A DNA stretch of 34,675 nucleotides from Holosporaceae bacterium (lineage in GTDB: Bacteria > Pseudomonadota > Alphaproteobacteria > UBA3830). The position numbers and the translations under genes are program-made. Positions 6,305 through 14,460 of the stretch are shown in pieces (position 1 is the stretch's first letter; the number at the start of each line of letters is the position of its first letter). The notes below the pieces were generated by a model that saw only the letters and a program-made list of their open reading frames with translations, was not told the origin of the DNA and made no database searches. The stretch covers positions 1 through 34,675 of the forward strand of contig JAISMS010000077.1 in NCBI GenBank assembly GCA_031276565.1, given 5' to 3'.

Positions 6305-7081
6305 CTACAGATTCGGTAATTTCATAAAATTTATCAGCTCCCTCAATTCCTGCCTGGCCGAAATGTGGGATATGCTGAGGGAAACATCGGATTTTTCCAA
6401 ATCCGACAGCGTCAGTCCCGACAAAAAGAGTTCTTTGAATATGACGCGGTCGCAGAACCCGACGCCCAGGCGAAATCCCATTCTTCCGGACAGGGCTTCC
6501 AGCACGACGTTGATATCTCTCCGGTTTTTCGTGTAAAGGGTGGTCAGACGGTTGCGAATTACTATCCAGTCTATGGGTTTCTCCCCTCTTTTGGCGCGTT
6601 CCTTTCTTTGATTCCACACCATTTCAGCATAAATGCTCGGACGGAGAGTCTGCATATTCTGTCCGGATACGTTCGCCAGCACGTCCAAATCCACAAAGCT
6701 GTCGTTCAGAGGAGTAAGCAGCGTATCAGCGTGGGAGTGAGCCAATCGCGACAGACAGGTATCGTTTCCGGGAGTGTCGATTACGATGAAATCGCCGTCC
6801 GCCAGTTTTATCATGGCATTGTTAAAAGACTCCGTATCGACGGCGTGCGCCTTTTCCCGATCGTTATCGTTATTGAGCGGAAGGGATATATGCTCCGGCA
6901 TTATCACTCCGGCGTTTTTTCTGTACTCGAAATATTTCGTGAAGGTTCCCTGGCGCGCGTCCGCGTCGACGGTGCCCACTTTAAATCCGGCGTTCAGAAG
7001 ACAGGCGGCAATGTTCATGGCCACCGTGGACTTTCCGGTGCCGCCTTTCTCGTTCCCCAGGACAATAACGTAAGGCTTCAT
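6305..7081 (-). CDS. mipZ: Division-site positioning ATPase MipZ
   Basis: A 258-residue ParA/MinD-type ATPase. It begins MKPYVIVLGNEKGGTGKSTV, the deviant Walker A (KGGTGKS, residues 12-18), followed by VDADARQGTFTKYFEYR, FIVIDTPGND (Walker B region) and the MipZ-typical DSFVDLDVL, MVWNQRKERA, DWIVIRNRL and GLTLSDL blocks. MipZ binds ParB near the chromosome poles, forms a gradient and inhibits FtsZ polymerisation away from midcell; it is a marker of Alphaproteobacteria. GGAGG sits six bases before the ATG at 7081. The gene lies 14 bases after potI and just before lysC, an unusual setting that tells little about function. Confidence 0.93.
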   Translation of the reverse strand: MKPYVIVLGNEKGGTGKSTVAMNIAACLLNAGFKVGTVDADARQGTFTKYFEYRKNAGVIMPEHISLPLNNDNDREKAHAVDTESFNNAMIKLADGDFIVIDTPGNDTCLSRLAHSHADTLLTPLNDSFVDLDVLANVSGQNMQTLRPSIYAEMVWNQRKERAKRGEKPIDWIVIRNRLTTLYTKNRRDINVVLEALSGRMGFRLGVGFCDRVIFKELFLSGLTLSDLEKSDVSLSISHISARQELRELINFMKLPNL

Positions 7082-7095
7082 TCGCTTCCTCCGTT

Positions 7096-7887
7096 TTAAA
7101 TCTTCTTTTTATAAATCAAAACGGCGGATATTACGACACCGATCGAAAGAACCGTCATTAAAATTGTTGCGAGCGCATTTATTTCCGGCGATATTCCGAA
7201 CCTCAGTCCGGAAAACACTATCATCGGCAACGTCGTGGCGCCGGGACCGGCCACGAAACTGGCGATGACCACGTCGTCCAGAGATAGAGCGAAGGCCAGC
7301 AGCCATCCGGTAATAATGGCGGGAGAAATTATCGGCAGCGTTATCAGAAAAAACACCGTTATGGGAGAAGCTCCGAGATCGAGCGCGGCTTCTTCGATCG
7401 CCATGTCCGTATCCTGCAACCTCGCCTGCACTATCATGGTCACGTAGGACAGAGTCAGGGTAATATGAGCTATGGTTACGGTGGCGGTGCCGTTCCCCAA
7501 AGGCCAACCGAAAATTTTCTCCATGCCGACAAAAAGCATCAGCAGCGACAACCCCATAACCACTTCCGGCATAACCAAAGGGGCGGTGATTGCTCCGACA
7601 AACAGCGTTTTTCCTCTGAATATCTTAAATCTCGTAATGATGATGGCCGCCAGCGTACCGAGCACCACCGAAACCGTGGCCGAAAGAACGGCAACCTTGA
7701 TGCTGGTGACGGTCGCTCTGAGTATTATCGGATCCGACAGCAGAGCCTTGTACCATTTCAGCGAAAATCCGGTCCAGGAAACCACCAGTCTGGATTCGTT
7801 GAAAGAATAAACGACGACGCAGATCAACGGAAGATACAGGAACATATAGCCCAAACACAGAATGAGATTTGTCCGCCTGAATCGCAT
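7096..7887 (-). CDS. potI: Polyamine ABC transporter permease PotI
   Basis: A 263-residue inner-membrane permease with about six transmembrane segments. It matches PotI of putrescine importers: SFNESRLVVSWTGFSLKWY near the N-terminus, ITAPLVMPEVVMGLSLL, the EAA loop EEAALDLGASPITVFFLITLP that contacts the ATPase, and FALSLDDVVIASFVAGPGAT. It imports putrescine or spermidine with PotH, an ATPase and a periplasmic binding protein. The ATG at 7887 directly abuts the potH stop; the GAGGGA ribosome site lies inside potH. No ATPase or binding-protein gene occurs in this window. Confidence 0.9.
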   Translation of the reverse strand: MRFRRTNLILCLGYMFLYLPLICVVVYSFNESRLVVSWTGFSLKWYKALLSDPIILRATVTSIKVAVLSATVSVVLGTLAAIIITRFKIFRGKTLFVGAITAPLVMPEVVMGLSLLMLFVGMEKIFGWPLGNGTATVTIAHITLTLSYVTMIVQARLQDTDMAIEEAALDLGASPITVFFLITLPIISPAIITGWLLAFALSLDDVVIASFVAGPGATTLPMIVFSGLRFGISPEINALATILMTVLSIGVVISAVLIYKKKI

Positions 7888-8823
7888 CTAATCCCTCGAC
7901 AAAAGTTTTATTTCCCGGCGTCTTTGGGTGAGCACAATGGGCAACACCACAAACATCAGCAGAACCATGGACAATGCCGCCGCCGCCGGCCAGGACATGT
8001 TGCCGAAAAATTCATTCCAGACCAACCGGCCGACGGTCAGCGTACCGGCCCCTCCGAGCAGCTCGGGGATCACGAATTCCCCCAGTGCCGGCACGAATAC
8101 CAGTGCGGAACCCGCATATATACCCGGCGCCGAAAGCGGCATTACCACGGAGAAAAACGCGGTCAACGGAGATCCGCCGAGATCGTAGGCAGCTTCTATC
8201 AGGGAGTAATCGATCTTTTCTATGGCGCTGTATAAAGGGAATATCATGAAAGGCAGATAGGCGTAGATGATGCCGAGGCAGGCGGCGAAAGAATTATGCA
8301 TCAGCGGCAACGGAGCATCTATCACGTGCAGCTTCAGCAACAGAGTGTTAATCAGGCCGGCCTGGCTCAACAGCATGATCCAGGCGTAGACTCTTATCAA
8401 AAACGACGTCCAGAAGGGCAGCACCACCAGCATCAGTAAAATGCCGCGAAATCTTGCGGAAGATCTGGCAATGGCGTAGGCCATGGGAAATCCGATCAGC
8501 AGACAGCAGACGGTCGAAGTTCCGGCTATCAGCACCGAATTTACGAATCCGCGTATATACATTTCATCTTTAAAAAGCGCCAGATAATTTCCGATATTTA
8601 TCCGAATTTGCAGCACGTTCCCGGAAATCCAGTCCAAAAGCGAAGTATAGGGCGGAGAAGCGATAACACTCTCCGAAAAGCTTATTTTCACCAGAATCAG
8701 ACAGGGACAAATGAAAAACAAAATTATCCACAGGCCCGGAAACATAAGAAGCAGATTGCGACCGCCGATTTTTCCGATAACCTCCGAAATCAGCGAAATT
8801 ACTTTTTCCTTTATTTTGCCCAT
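7888..8823 (-). CDS. potH: Polyamine ABC transporter permease PotH
   Basis: A 311-residue permease partner of PotI. Features include an N-terminal membrane segment after a short basic leader, the periplasmic region SVIASPPYTSLLDW, LPFWTSFLIRVYAWIMLL, and the EAA loop EAAYDLGGSPLTAFF near residue 215, followed by PALGEFVIPELLGG, all typical of PotH/PotB. Six transmembrane helices are expected. The ATG at 8823 follows a GAAGG site. It is the first gene of the minus-strand series to 4081. Upstream lies about 400 bp of non-coding DNA, so the usual potF and potG (or potA, potD) genes must be elsewhere or missing. Confidence 0.9.
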   Translation of the reverse strand: MGKIKEKVISLISEVIGKIGGRNLLLMFPGLWIILFFICPCLILVKISFSESVIASPPYTSLLDWISGNVLQIRINIGNYLALFKDEMYIRGFVNSVLIAGTSTVCCLLIGFPMAYAIARSSARFRGILLMLVVLPFWTSFLIRVYAWIMLLSQAGLINTLLLKLHVIDAPLPLMHNSFAACLGIIYAYLPFMIFPLYSAIEKIDYSLIEAAYDLGGSPLTAFFSVVMPLSAPGIYAGSALVFVPALGEFVIPELLGGAGTLTVGRLVWNEFFGNMSWPAAAALSMVLLMFVVLPIVLTQRRREIKLLSRD

Positions 8824-8854
8824 CGAGCCTTCAATTCCTATTGAAGAAGAGTCT

Positions 8855-8881
8855 ACTATAACGGCGGCTGCGGTTCAACAA
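8855..8881 (-). promoter_or_regulatory. Possible promoter of the potH series
   Basis: Minus strand: TTGTTG (8876-8881), 15 bases, TATAGT (8855-8860), about 30 bases before the potH start. The spacer is short, as at 883-909. Confidence 0.35.
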
Positions 8882-9231
8882 GGCGGCGGACGTTGAAGAA
8901 GCAAAGCTTCGGGAAAGAGTATCGAAAGCGCCGCGGAGCCCTCCGTCGACACACGGTGATACGTACCGCCCGTATTTTGATTTTTCAAAAATATCAGCTT
9001 TTAACCGCAAAAACAGTTGTAAAATTATCACAATATCCGCAAAATGCCAGCATAAAGATAGACATATTTGTAAAAAAAACATACTTTCTAAAGCGGATTT
9101 ACAGACGTCCGCATTGATTTATGAGGAATCTGTAATTTTCTGTGCGGGACATTGTTTTTCGGCGATGTTTCAACGGTTTTAGGCGTTGTCATGGTGATGG
9201 CGCGTGGTTTTTATGGTTTAGGGAGAGAATA
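8882..9231. other. Divergent intergenic region, no gene seen
   Basis: About 350 bases between the potH promoter and the start of the OMP gene. The right half is A+T-rich. Short open frames here lack ribosome sites and family resemblance. No clear plus-strand promoter could be settled, though it must hold one for the gene at 9232. Confidence 0.5.
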
Positions 9232-10143
9232 ATGAAGAGGATTGTGTTTTCTGCAATACTTGCGGTTCCGTTTTTTGCGTTCGGCGCAATAACGGCAAGC
9301 GGAGACAAGCATCACGGTGAGAAGCATCACGGGGAAAAGCATCACGGGCATCCGGGCGCCGCCGAAGAAGGACATCACGGCGGCAAACATCATAAAGGAC
9401 ATCATATTAAGGATCACAAGGCCTTCGCCGGACCTTTCGTCGGCTTGGGTATTGCGGCCAGAACGGTTACTCTGGATAACCGTTACGAAGTCGATTCCTA
9501 TGCGACAGCAGACGCTACCGGCGACGCCGTCTCTCACACTTACAGAGAGGCCGGAACAAGTCAGACGGTTTTGGCTGGTTCGTTCGTGTGCGGCATCGGA
9601 AAGGCGGTTAAGCGCGGCTATATAGGCCTTGATTTGGGCTTGGACTTCGGACCTAAAGCCGAAAATACTCCGGGCGAGGCGATGGCTTCTGTTGCGCGGC
9701 TTTCCAGCGTAAGGCTGACCTCCGGCGGCATTAATCCGTATGTCGCACTCAGGGCCGGTATCTTTAACGGCCACGGTGCGGTGTTGGTCTATACCAGATT
9801 CGGAGGAATTTATACGAGAGTCAAAGAAGAGTATACCGGAGAAATTCTGAATGATGCCGGTGATTTGCTGGTAGACGAGAGCAGACACAGCGAGTTTCCG
9901 AAGTCCAGTTTCAGACCGTTTGTAACGGTAGGAGTCGAACAGCTGATAGGCCAGCACGAAAGCCTCAGACTGGAGTTGGACGGCATATGGGGCAAGGCCT
10001 GGACTAAAAATCATAAGGATGAGGGCGCCGCGGCGGTCGGTCAGATCCCTGCATACTCTATCAGACATCGTACCAAGCTGACCCAGAAGTTCGGCTTGAC
10101 GGCTCGTTTGATGTATTGCTGGCACGTAAAGTTGTTCCACTAA
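9232..10143 (+). CDS. Outer-membrane beta-barrel-type protein with His-rich N-terminus
   Basis: A 303-residue protein. The start at 9232 follows GGGAGAGA. Residues 1-20 are a signal peptide ending around FGA. Residues about 25-65 are extremely His-rich: three near-identical five-residue units KHHGE, then HHGGKHHKGHH, a likely site for Zn, Ni or Cu. From about residue 70 (FAGPFVGLGIAART) the sequence alternates hydrophobic and polar residues with many Gly and aromatic residues, like an eight- to ten-stranded porin-type barrel (GYIGLDLGLDFG, VLVYTRFGGIY, FRPFVTVGVEQL). It ends in an aromatic-rich strand. Location in the outer membrane is inferred, and metal binding is a guess from composition. 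No close family is recognised. A terminator follows at 10181. Confidence 0.75.
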   Translation: MKRIVFSAILAVPFFAFGAITASGDKHHGEKHHGEKHHGHPGAAEEGHHGGKHHKGHHIKDHKAFAGPFVGLGIAARTVTLDNRYEVDSYATADATGDAVSHTYREAGTSQTVLAGSFVCGIGKAVKRGYIGLDLGLDFGPKAENTPGEAMASVARLSSVRLTSGGINPYVALRAGIFNGHGAVLVYTRFGGIYTRVKEEYTGEILNDAGDLLVDESRHSEFPKSSFRPFVTVGVEQLIGQHESLRLELDGIWGKAWTKNHKDEGAAAVGQIPAYSIRHRTKLTQKFGLTARLMYCWHVKLFH

Positions 10144-10180
10144 TCGCAGATTTTGCGAGCGGTTGAAGGCTTAAATGCCC

Positions 10181-10210
10181 GGCGGTCCGAAATTTTCGGG
10201 CCGCCTTTTT
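10181..10210 (+). terminator. Rho-independent terminator after the OMP gene
   Basis: GGCGGTCCGAAA pairs with TTTCGGGCCGCC (one G-U wobble), followed by TTTTT at 10206-10210. It lies about 40 bases after the stop. Confidence 0.85.
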
Positions 10211-10272
10211 GTTTGTCCTCAGTCAAACGGATTTCAGAAATTTGTCTTTCAGGTAAGCGACTATTCTTTCCC

Positions 10273-10302
10273 TTCACTTTCGGTTGCGGTTTATGCTATC
10301 AT
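10273..10302 (+). promoter_or_regulatory. Possible promoter of the SH3-domain gene
   Basis: TTCACT (10273-10278), 18 bases, TATCAT (10297-10302). It is well placed before the ATG at 10338. Confidence 0.3.
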
Positions 10303-10337
10303 TTACAGGTTTTTCGGACTATCAGGAATTATTGCCG

Positions 10338-10820
10338 ATGTTTTCGAAAAAGTTAAGATCGTTACATGCGGGCGTGCTTCGAAAAATTCTCGCCGGCATA
10401 TTAGCGCTGGCCGTCGCCGAACACGCTTCGGCTGCGGTCTTTGTAAGTCTAAAATCCTCCAATGCGAATTTGAGAGTCGGTCCCGGCAAGGAATATCCGG
10501 TCAGCTGGATATTCGTCAAATCCGGACTCCCGGCAATGCTTACGGCCGAATTCGAACAATGGAGAAAGGTAAAGTTCGCGGACGGAATCGAAGGTTGGAT
10601 TCACCAAAACATGATTTCACCGAAAAATACGGCGATCGTCGTCGTTCCCTACGCGGTTATCTATAAACACGCCTCCGGTCCCGGTCCCGTCGCAAGGGCG
10701 GAGAAAAACGTCATAGTCCGCGTGTTGCAAAAAGACAAAGGAGGACGAGTAAAAGCGGAAGCCGCCAACATCAAAGGGTGGATCAGAAAACAGGACCTGT
10801 GGGGAGTGGGCGAAGATTGA
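10338..10820 (+). CDS. Secreted SH3-domain protein
   Basis: A 160-residue exported protein with bacterial SH3 folds. The start at 10338 (MFSKKLRSLHAG) is preferred because it gives a normal signal peptide, basic then hydrophobic and ending near EHASAA. AGGA lies ten bases upstream; an in-frame ATG at 10293 falls within the likely promoter. Two SH3-like segments follow. The first, about residues 35-95, shows ANLRVGPGKEYPVSW and IEGWIHQNMIS; the second ends IKGWIRKQDLWGV. Such domains usually bind peptidoglycan or cell-wall proteins in the periplasm. This type (DUF1058-like) is common in Alphaproteobacteria. It stands alone between a terminator and the convergent tolB. Confidence 0.8.
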   Translation: MFSKKLRSLHAGVLRKILAGILALAVAEHASAAVFVSLKSSNANLRVGPGKEYPVSWIFVKSGLPAMLTAEFEQWRKVKFADGIEGWIHQNMISPKNTAIVVVPYAVIYKHASGPGPVARAEKNVIVRVLQKDKGGRVKAEAANIKGWIRKQDLWGVGED

Positions 10821-10849
10821 TCGCCGACGCTATTTTTTGTATCCACCGA

Positions 10850-12178
10850 TCAGAGCAGCGTACTTTTTGCGGACCATTCGGGATCAATTGCATTCTGCGG
10901 AGTTGATACCGGATGCTTGTTATAGCCGGTGATATCCACGCTGTAAATTCTGTCGTTGTTTGCGTAATCCCGATGAGAAAACATTATTACCCGACCGTTC
11001 GGAGACCAAGTTGGCCCCTCCACCAGATGGCCGGACGCCAGCATTCTTTCTCCGGAGCCGTCCGGACGAATCACTCCTATGAAAAATCCGTCCCGACCGA
11101 ATTTTGTGAACGCAATCCAATCACCCCGCGGAGACCAGACCGGCGTGGCGTATTTTTTTTTGCCGAAGGAGAGTCTTCGTATGTTACTTCCGTCGGCGTC
11201 CATGATATACAGTTGCTGCGCCCCGCCTCTGTCGGAGTTAAATACTATGTGTCTTCCGTCCGGAGAATAGCAGGGAGAAGTATCTATGCAGTTGCCTTTC
11301 GTCAGCCGGGTTATTTTTTTCGTAGCAAGGTCCAGAGTGTAAATAGAGGAGGAACCGCGGCGAGAAAGACTGAATATCAGCGAGTTTCCGTCGGGAGAAT
11401 ATCTGGGAGCATAGGTCATGCCTTCAAAATTCGCCAACAGCTCCGTCTTCTGCTCCTCCAAATCATAGCGATAAACGCTGGCGGAAAGCGGAATTCTGCG
11501 GCCGTTTACGATTTTATCGCGGTAAGAGAAAAACGAAAATTCCCGCCCGGTCGGAGAAAGACGCGGCGTCAGCACAATCGTACTTCCGTTGCTGAGGAAT
11601 CTGTGATTATACCCGTCCTGATCCATCAAAGCCAAACGATATGTTTTTCTCCCGCGGGATTGCTTTTGAAGAGCCACGTACAATATTTTGGTATCGAAAT
11701 AGCCGGCTTCGCCGGTAATTCTCTCGTAGACCGCGTTGGCCATGGCATGGGCCAATTGTCTCCAGTTTGCCTCGTCGGCGGCGGCCCGAAACGTTCCGAC
11801 TGCGGTCTCCGACAACACGTCGTAGAGAACAAACGACGCCGATACTTTGCCGTCTTCGATTTTCAATTCCGCGTTCATCAGATACTGGGCGTTTATCGTT
11901 TTCCAGAGCGAAAAAGTCGGCTTTTGATCGATGCCGTGAAGCATCTGCATAAATGCGCGCTCCGGAATTTTTCGAAACAAAAATGTGTTCTCCAAATCAG
12001 CGGTTATAACGTCCAAAAAATCAGCCTTCAGATTATTATTAGAGGGATCAAAAAAATTCAGGGCTATGCTCACAGGTTTCATAACGCCTTCATTTATATT
12101 TATGACAACGGACGCATTGCAGAAAAACCCGAATGTCGCCGCCAATACCAAAATCGACTTTTTTATAAAATTAACCAC
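10850..12178 (-). CDS. tolB: Tol-Pal system protein TolB
   Basis: TolB is the periplasmic beta-propeller that links TolA to Pal during outer-membrane constriction. The 442-residue protein starts at a GTG (12178) with AGGGGG upstream and overlaps the tolA end by eight bases. It has a signal peptide ending near NASVV. The N-terminal alpha/beta domain (about 20-160) holds ITADLENTFLFRKIP, and then come propeller blades with the repeated pattern TPRLSPTGREFSF, APRYSPDGNSLIF, SPCYSPDGRHIVFNSDRGG and PTWSPNGRVIMFS. All features expected of TolB are present. The pal gene that normally follows is not here; the next gene is convergent and unrelated. Confidence 0.95.
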   Translation of the reverse strand: MVNFIKKSILVLAATFGFFCNASVVININEGVMKPVSIALNFFDPSNNNLKADFLDVITADLENTFLFRKIPERAFMQMLHGIDQKPTFSLWKTINAQYLMNAELKIEDGKVSASFVLYDVLSETAVGTFRAAADEANWRQLAHAMANAVYERITGEAGYFDTKILYVALQKQSRGRKTYRLALMDQDGYNHRFLSNGSTIVLTPRLSPTGREFSFFSYRDKIVNGRRIPLSASVYRYDLEEQKTELLANFEGMTYAPRYSPDGNSLIFSLSRRGSSSIYTLDLATKKITRLTKGNCIDTSPCYSPDGRHIVFNSDRGGAQQLYIMDADGSNIRRLSFGKKKYATPVWSPRGDWIAFTKFGRDGFFIGVIRPDGSGERMLASGHLVEGPTWSPNGRVIMFSHRDYANNDRIYSVDITGYNKHPVSTPQNAIDPEWSAKSTLL

Positions 12179-13295
12179 CGTGCCCCCTTAACATTTTTCT
12201 CGGATCAAAATGAAACGTAAAACTTCCGTAATTTTTCGGCAATCCGCCCGATATCTTTAACGCCCCCATCTCCAGTATCGCTCTGCGCGCACTGTCTGCG
12301 GCCGCTCTGAAAACGGGATCCGTCGCATATCTTTTTTCGTCCAAAATCCTTACTTCCTTGACTTGCCAGCCGTCACCGAATTGTACGTGTATGTCGACGG
12401 CGACGTTTTCGGCGTCTTTAACGCCGGACGGAACGATCCAGTGGGATTTTATCCGACTGTTTATCGAAGCCGCAATAAAATCTTCGCTGATCGCATTCCC
12501 CTCTACTCCGAAATTTTCGCCGCCGTTTTCGCTTTTGGCGGGTTTTTTTCGGAAAGCAGCAATGCTTCCGCTTAGCATTTTGTCAAAATCCTGATTCGTC
12601 TTCTTTTTGTACTCTTCTTTTTCCGCGATTTCAAGCATTTGTTTTAATTTTTTGTTTTTTGCCTTCCTTCTGTCCGCTATTTTGATGAGGTTAGATATAA
12701 ACTCCCGATTTTGCCTTCGAATCTTTTTGGGAACGGGCGGCAGTTTTTTTTCGGGCGGCTTTTCTTCAAATTTCGGAAAAGGCCCTTCGTCGGTTTCAAT
12801 TTTATTCTCCGCTTTATCTTCCGTCGCATCCCGCGTTTTATTTTCGGAGACTTCTCGCGGCGGCTCCGGCGGCAGCGACGGCGGAGCAATTTCCTCCGTT
12901 CGTTGCGTTTCTTCCGGAAGATTTTTTTCCGGTTCCGTTTCATCTTTCGGAGGGATCGCCTCTTCCATCTTCTCCTCCGGAGGGATCGCCTCCTCCATCT
13001 TCTCCTCCGAAGGGATCTCTTCCTCCATATTCTCCTCCGGAGGGATCTCTTCCTCCTGTTTTACTTCTTCCGGCTCTATTTTCTCCGGCTCAATCTTCGG
13101 CTGCGAAACTTTCTGCAGGGGAACGAACGGCATGTCCGCTTCCGTTTCACCGACGATCCCGACGCTCACCAGCAGCGTATCGTCCCTTTTCAGGCCGGAA
13201 ATCGGAGTCGTCCAAAGCAGCAGCGCCGCGGCATGCGCCGATAAAGAGAAAACGACCGCCCTTTTCAACAGAGGATCAAATCTTTTTCGACGCAT
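12171..13295 (-). CDS. tolA: Tol-Pal system protein TolA
   Basis: TolA spans the periplasm, joining the inner-membrane TolQR motor to TolB/Pal. The 374-residue protein has one membrane segment at about residues 12-32 (AVVFSLSAHAAALLLW). A long Glu/Pro/Lys-rich domain runs from about 55 to 190, including three near-identical ten-residue units around EEKMEEAIPP, followed by a basic coiled-coil stretch (RRKAKNKKLKQMLEIAEKEE). The C-terminal globular domain, about 275-370, holds INSRIKSHWIVPSGVKDAEN and VRILDEKRY, typical of TolA/TonB C-domains. The ATG at 13295 lies inside tolR (20-base overlap). The central domain is charged and Pro-rich rather than the Ala/Lys-rich helix of enterobacterial TolA. 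Confidence 0.92.
   Translation of the reverse strand: MRRKRFDPLLKRAVVFSLSAHAAALLLWTTPISGLKRDDTLLVSVGIVGETEADMPFVPLQKVSQPKIEPEKIEPEEVKQEEEIPPEENMEEEIPSEEKMEEAIPPEEKMEEAIPPKDETEPEKNLPEETQRTEEIAPPSLPPEPPREVSENKTRDATEDKAENKIETDEGPFPKFEEKPPEKKLPPVPKKIRRQNREFISNLIKIADRRKAKNKKLKQMLEIAEKEEYKKKTNQDFDKMLSGSIAAFRKKPAKSENGGENFGVEGNAISEDFIAASINSRIKSHWIVPSGVKDAENVAVDIHVQFGDGWQVKEVRILDEKRYATDPVFRAAADSARRAILEMGALKISGGLPKNYGSFTFHFDPRKMLRGHGG
12951..13060. repeat. 30-bp tandem repeat within tolA
   Basis: AGGGATC(G/T)C recurs at 12951, 12981, 13011 and 13041, with TCCATCTTCTCCTCC-like filler. The period of 30 bases (ten residues) keeps the frame, and copies differ by few bases. The number of copies may vary between strains. 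Confidence 0.85.
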
Positions 13296-13737
13296 TCGGC
13301 CTCTGTTTCGACTTTTTGGGAAGTTCCGTCACCAGAACGACATTTTTAAATCCGGAAGAGCTTATGCTGCCCATAACCTCCATGACGGCTCCGTAGGGAA
13401 GCGATTTATCGGCCCTGACGAAAATTTTTGCGGCGGCAGAGTTTTCGCCTGTTATGGCCTGCAGCTTTGCCGGCAAGGTTTCGAGGTCCACCTCGATTTC
13501 TCCGATAAAAACGCGGCCGTTGCCGTCAACGTGCACCATTATCGGAGTTTCGTTGCCGGTAATGTTCGGAGCGTTGGCGCTCGGAAGATTGACTTTAACT
13601 CCGACGCTCAACAGCGGCGCCGTGACCATAAAAATAACCAGCAGCACCAGCATGACGTCTATCATGGGGGTAACATTCATATCGCTCATAAGAGGTCTGG
13701 CGGATTTTTTCTTTGTTTTCGGAACAACGAAGGCCAT
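13276..13737 (-). CDS. tolR: Tol-Pal system protein TolR
   Basis: A 153-residue ExbD/TolR-family inner-membrane protein. TolR forms the proton-driven motor with TolQ. Residues 14-45 contain MSDMNVTPMIDVMLVLLVIF, in which the Asp of TPMIDVMLVLL is the conserved proton-carrying residue of the family. A periplasmic domain follows, with VNLPSANA near residue 50 and IFVRADKSLPYGAVMEVM. The ATG at 13737 directly abuts the tolQ stop, with GAGG at the end of tolQ, so the two are translationally linked. Confidence 0.93.
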   Translation of the reverse strand: MAFVVPKTKKKSARPLMSDMNVTPMIDVMLVLLVIFMVTAPLLSVGVKVNLPSANAPNITGNETPIMVHVDGNGRVFIGEIEVDLETLPAKLQAITGENSAAAKIFVRADKSLPYGAVMEVMGSISSSGFKNVVLVTELPKKSKQRPNASKKI

Positions 13738-14460
13738 TTATACCTCCGAATCCTCGATCTGGCGGGCTACAATCGAAGAAAACTCATCCGCGAAAGCCTC
13801 CAGCCGGCTTTGATATCGGTTGATTTCAGAAGATATTTTGTTATAGGCGACCACGGCCGGAATCGTAACCGCCAATCCCAACGCCGTCGCAAACAACGCC
13901 TCCGCTATTCCCGGCGCCACCGAAACCAGACTCGTGTTTTGATCAAATCCTATTGCTTCGAAGCTGTTCATTATTCCCCAGACGGTGCCGAAAAGCCCGA
14001 CGAACGGCGCCGTCGACCCCACTGTGGCGAGAAATCCCAGATGCCGCTCCAGACAGCCGATTTCTCGATTTATGGTCACGCTCATCATGCGACTTATTCT
14101 GTCGTTCAAGGAAATGCCCCCTATGGCGGTCTTTACTTTGGATTTAGCCCGCCGCCATTCCTGCATGCCGCAATCGAAAACCGAAAGAAACGGATCCTCT
14201 GCCTTGCCGCTCATGCTGTCGTAGAACGATTCCGCAGACCCGCTATTCCAAAACGACTCTTCAAATCTGTCGGCGGCGTACTTCAGTTTTCTCAGCAATG
14301 TCGTTTTTGCAAAAATTATCGTCCAGCTCCAAAAGGAACATCCGACCAGCAGGATAATTACAAATTTTACGGTAAACGAAGCCTGAGCGAAAAGACCGAA
14401 TAAAGACAAATCATGGCCGCAGGCTTTGCCGACCGTTTCTGCGATTTCAACATTGTTCAT
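13738..14460 (-). CDS. tolQ: Tol-Pal system protein TolQ
   Basis: A 240-residue MotA/TolQ/ExbB-family proton channel protein of the inner membrane. Three membrane segments are visible: about residues 25-50 ([18 protein letters not shown]), around 140-165 ([20 protein letters not shown]) and 175-200 ([20 protein letters not shown]). The [19 protein letters not shown] block is the TolQ hallmark. The ATG overlaps the ruvB stop by four bases (ATGA). The order ruvCAB-tolQRAB is a known proteobacterial arrangement. Confidence 0.95.
   Translation of the reverse strand: MNNVEIAETVGKACGHDLSLFGLFAQASFTVKFVIILLVGCSFWSWTIIFAKTTLLRKLKYAADRFEESFWNSGSAESFYDSMSGKAEDPFLSVFDCGMQEWRRAKSKVKTAIGGISLNDRISRMMSVTINREIGCLERHLGFLATVGSTAPFVGLFGTVWGIMNSFEAIGFDQNTSLVSVAPGIAEALFATALGLAVTIPAVVAYNKISSEINRYQSRLEAFADEFSSIVARQIEDSEV

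Noticed and set aside
6288-6617. N-terminal extension of aspartate kinase
   Set aside because: This part of the frame is antisense-frame reading of mipZ codons in the same strand's alternate frame; family similarity begins at the TTG 6287.
8831-9082. 83-codon minus-strand frame upstream of potH, considered as the end of a pot ATPase gene
   Set aside because: No ATPase motifs, no ribosome site, and it overlaps the likely potH promoter.
9211-10140. 309-codon minus-strand frame opposite the OMP gene
   Set aside because: The plus-strand gene has a signal peptide, a ribosome site and a terminator; the antisense frame has none of these.
10913-12220. 435-codon plus-strand frame opposite tolB
   Set aside because: Antisense to tolB; no family resemblance and no ribosome site.
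12607-14403. Long plus-strand open frame (598 codons) opposite tolA, tolR and tolQ
   Set aside because: It lies entirely antisense to three strongly supported genes, with low-complexity Ser-rich sequence caused by the Glu/Pro repeats of tolA.
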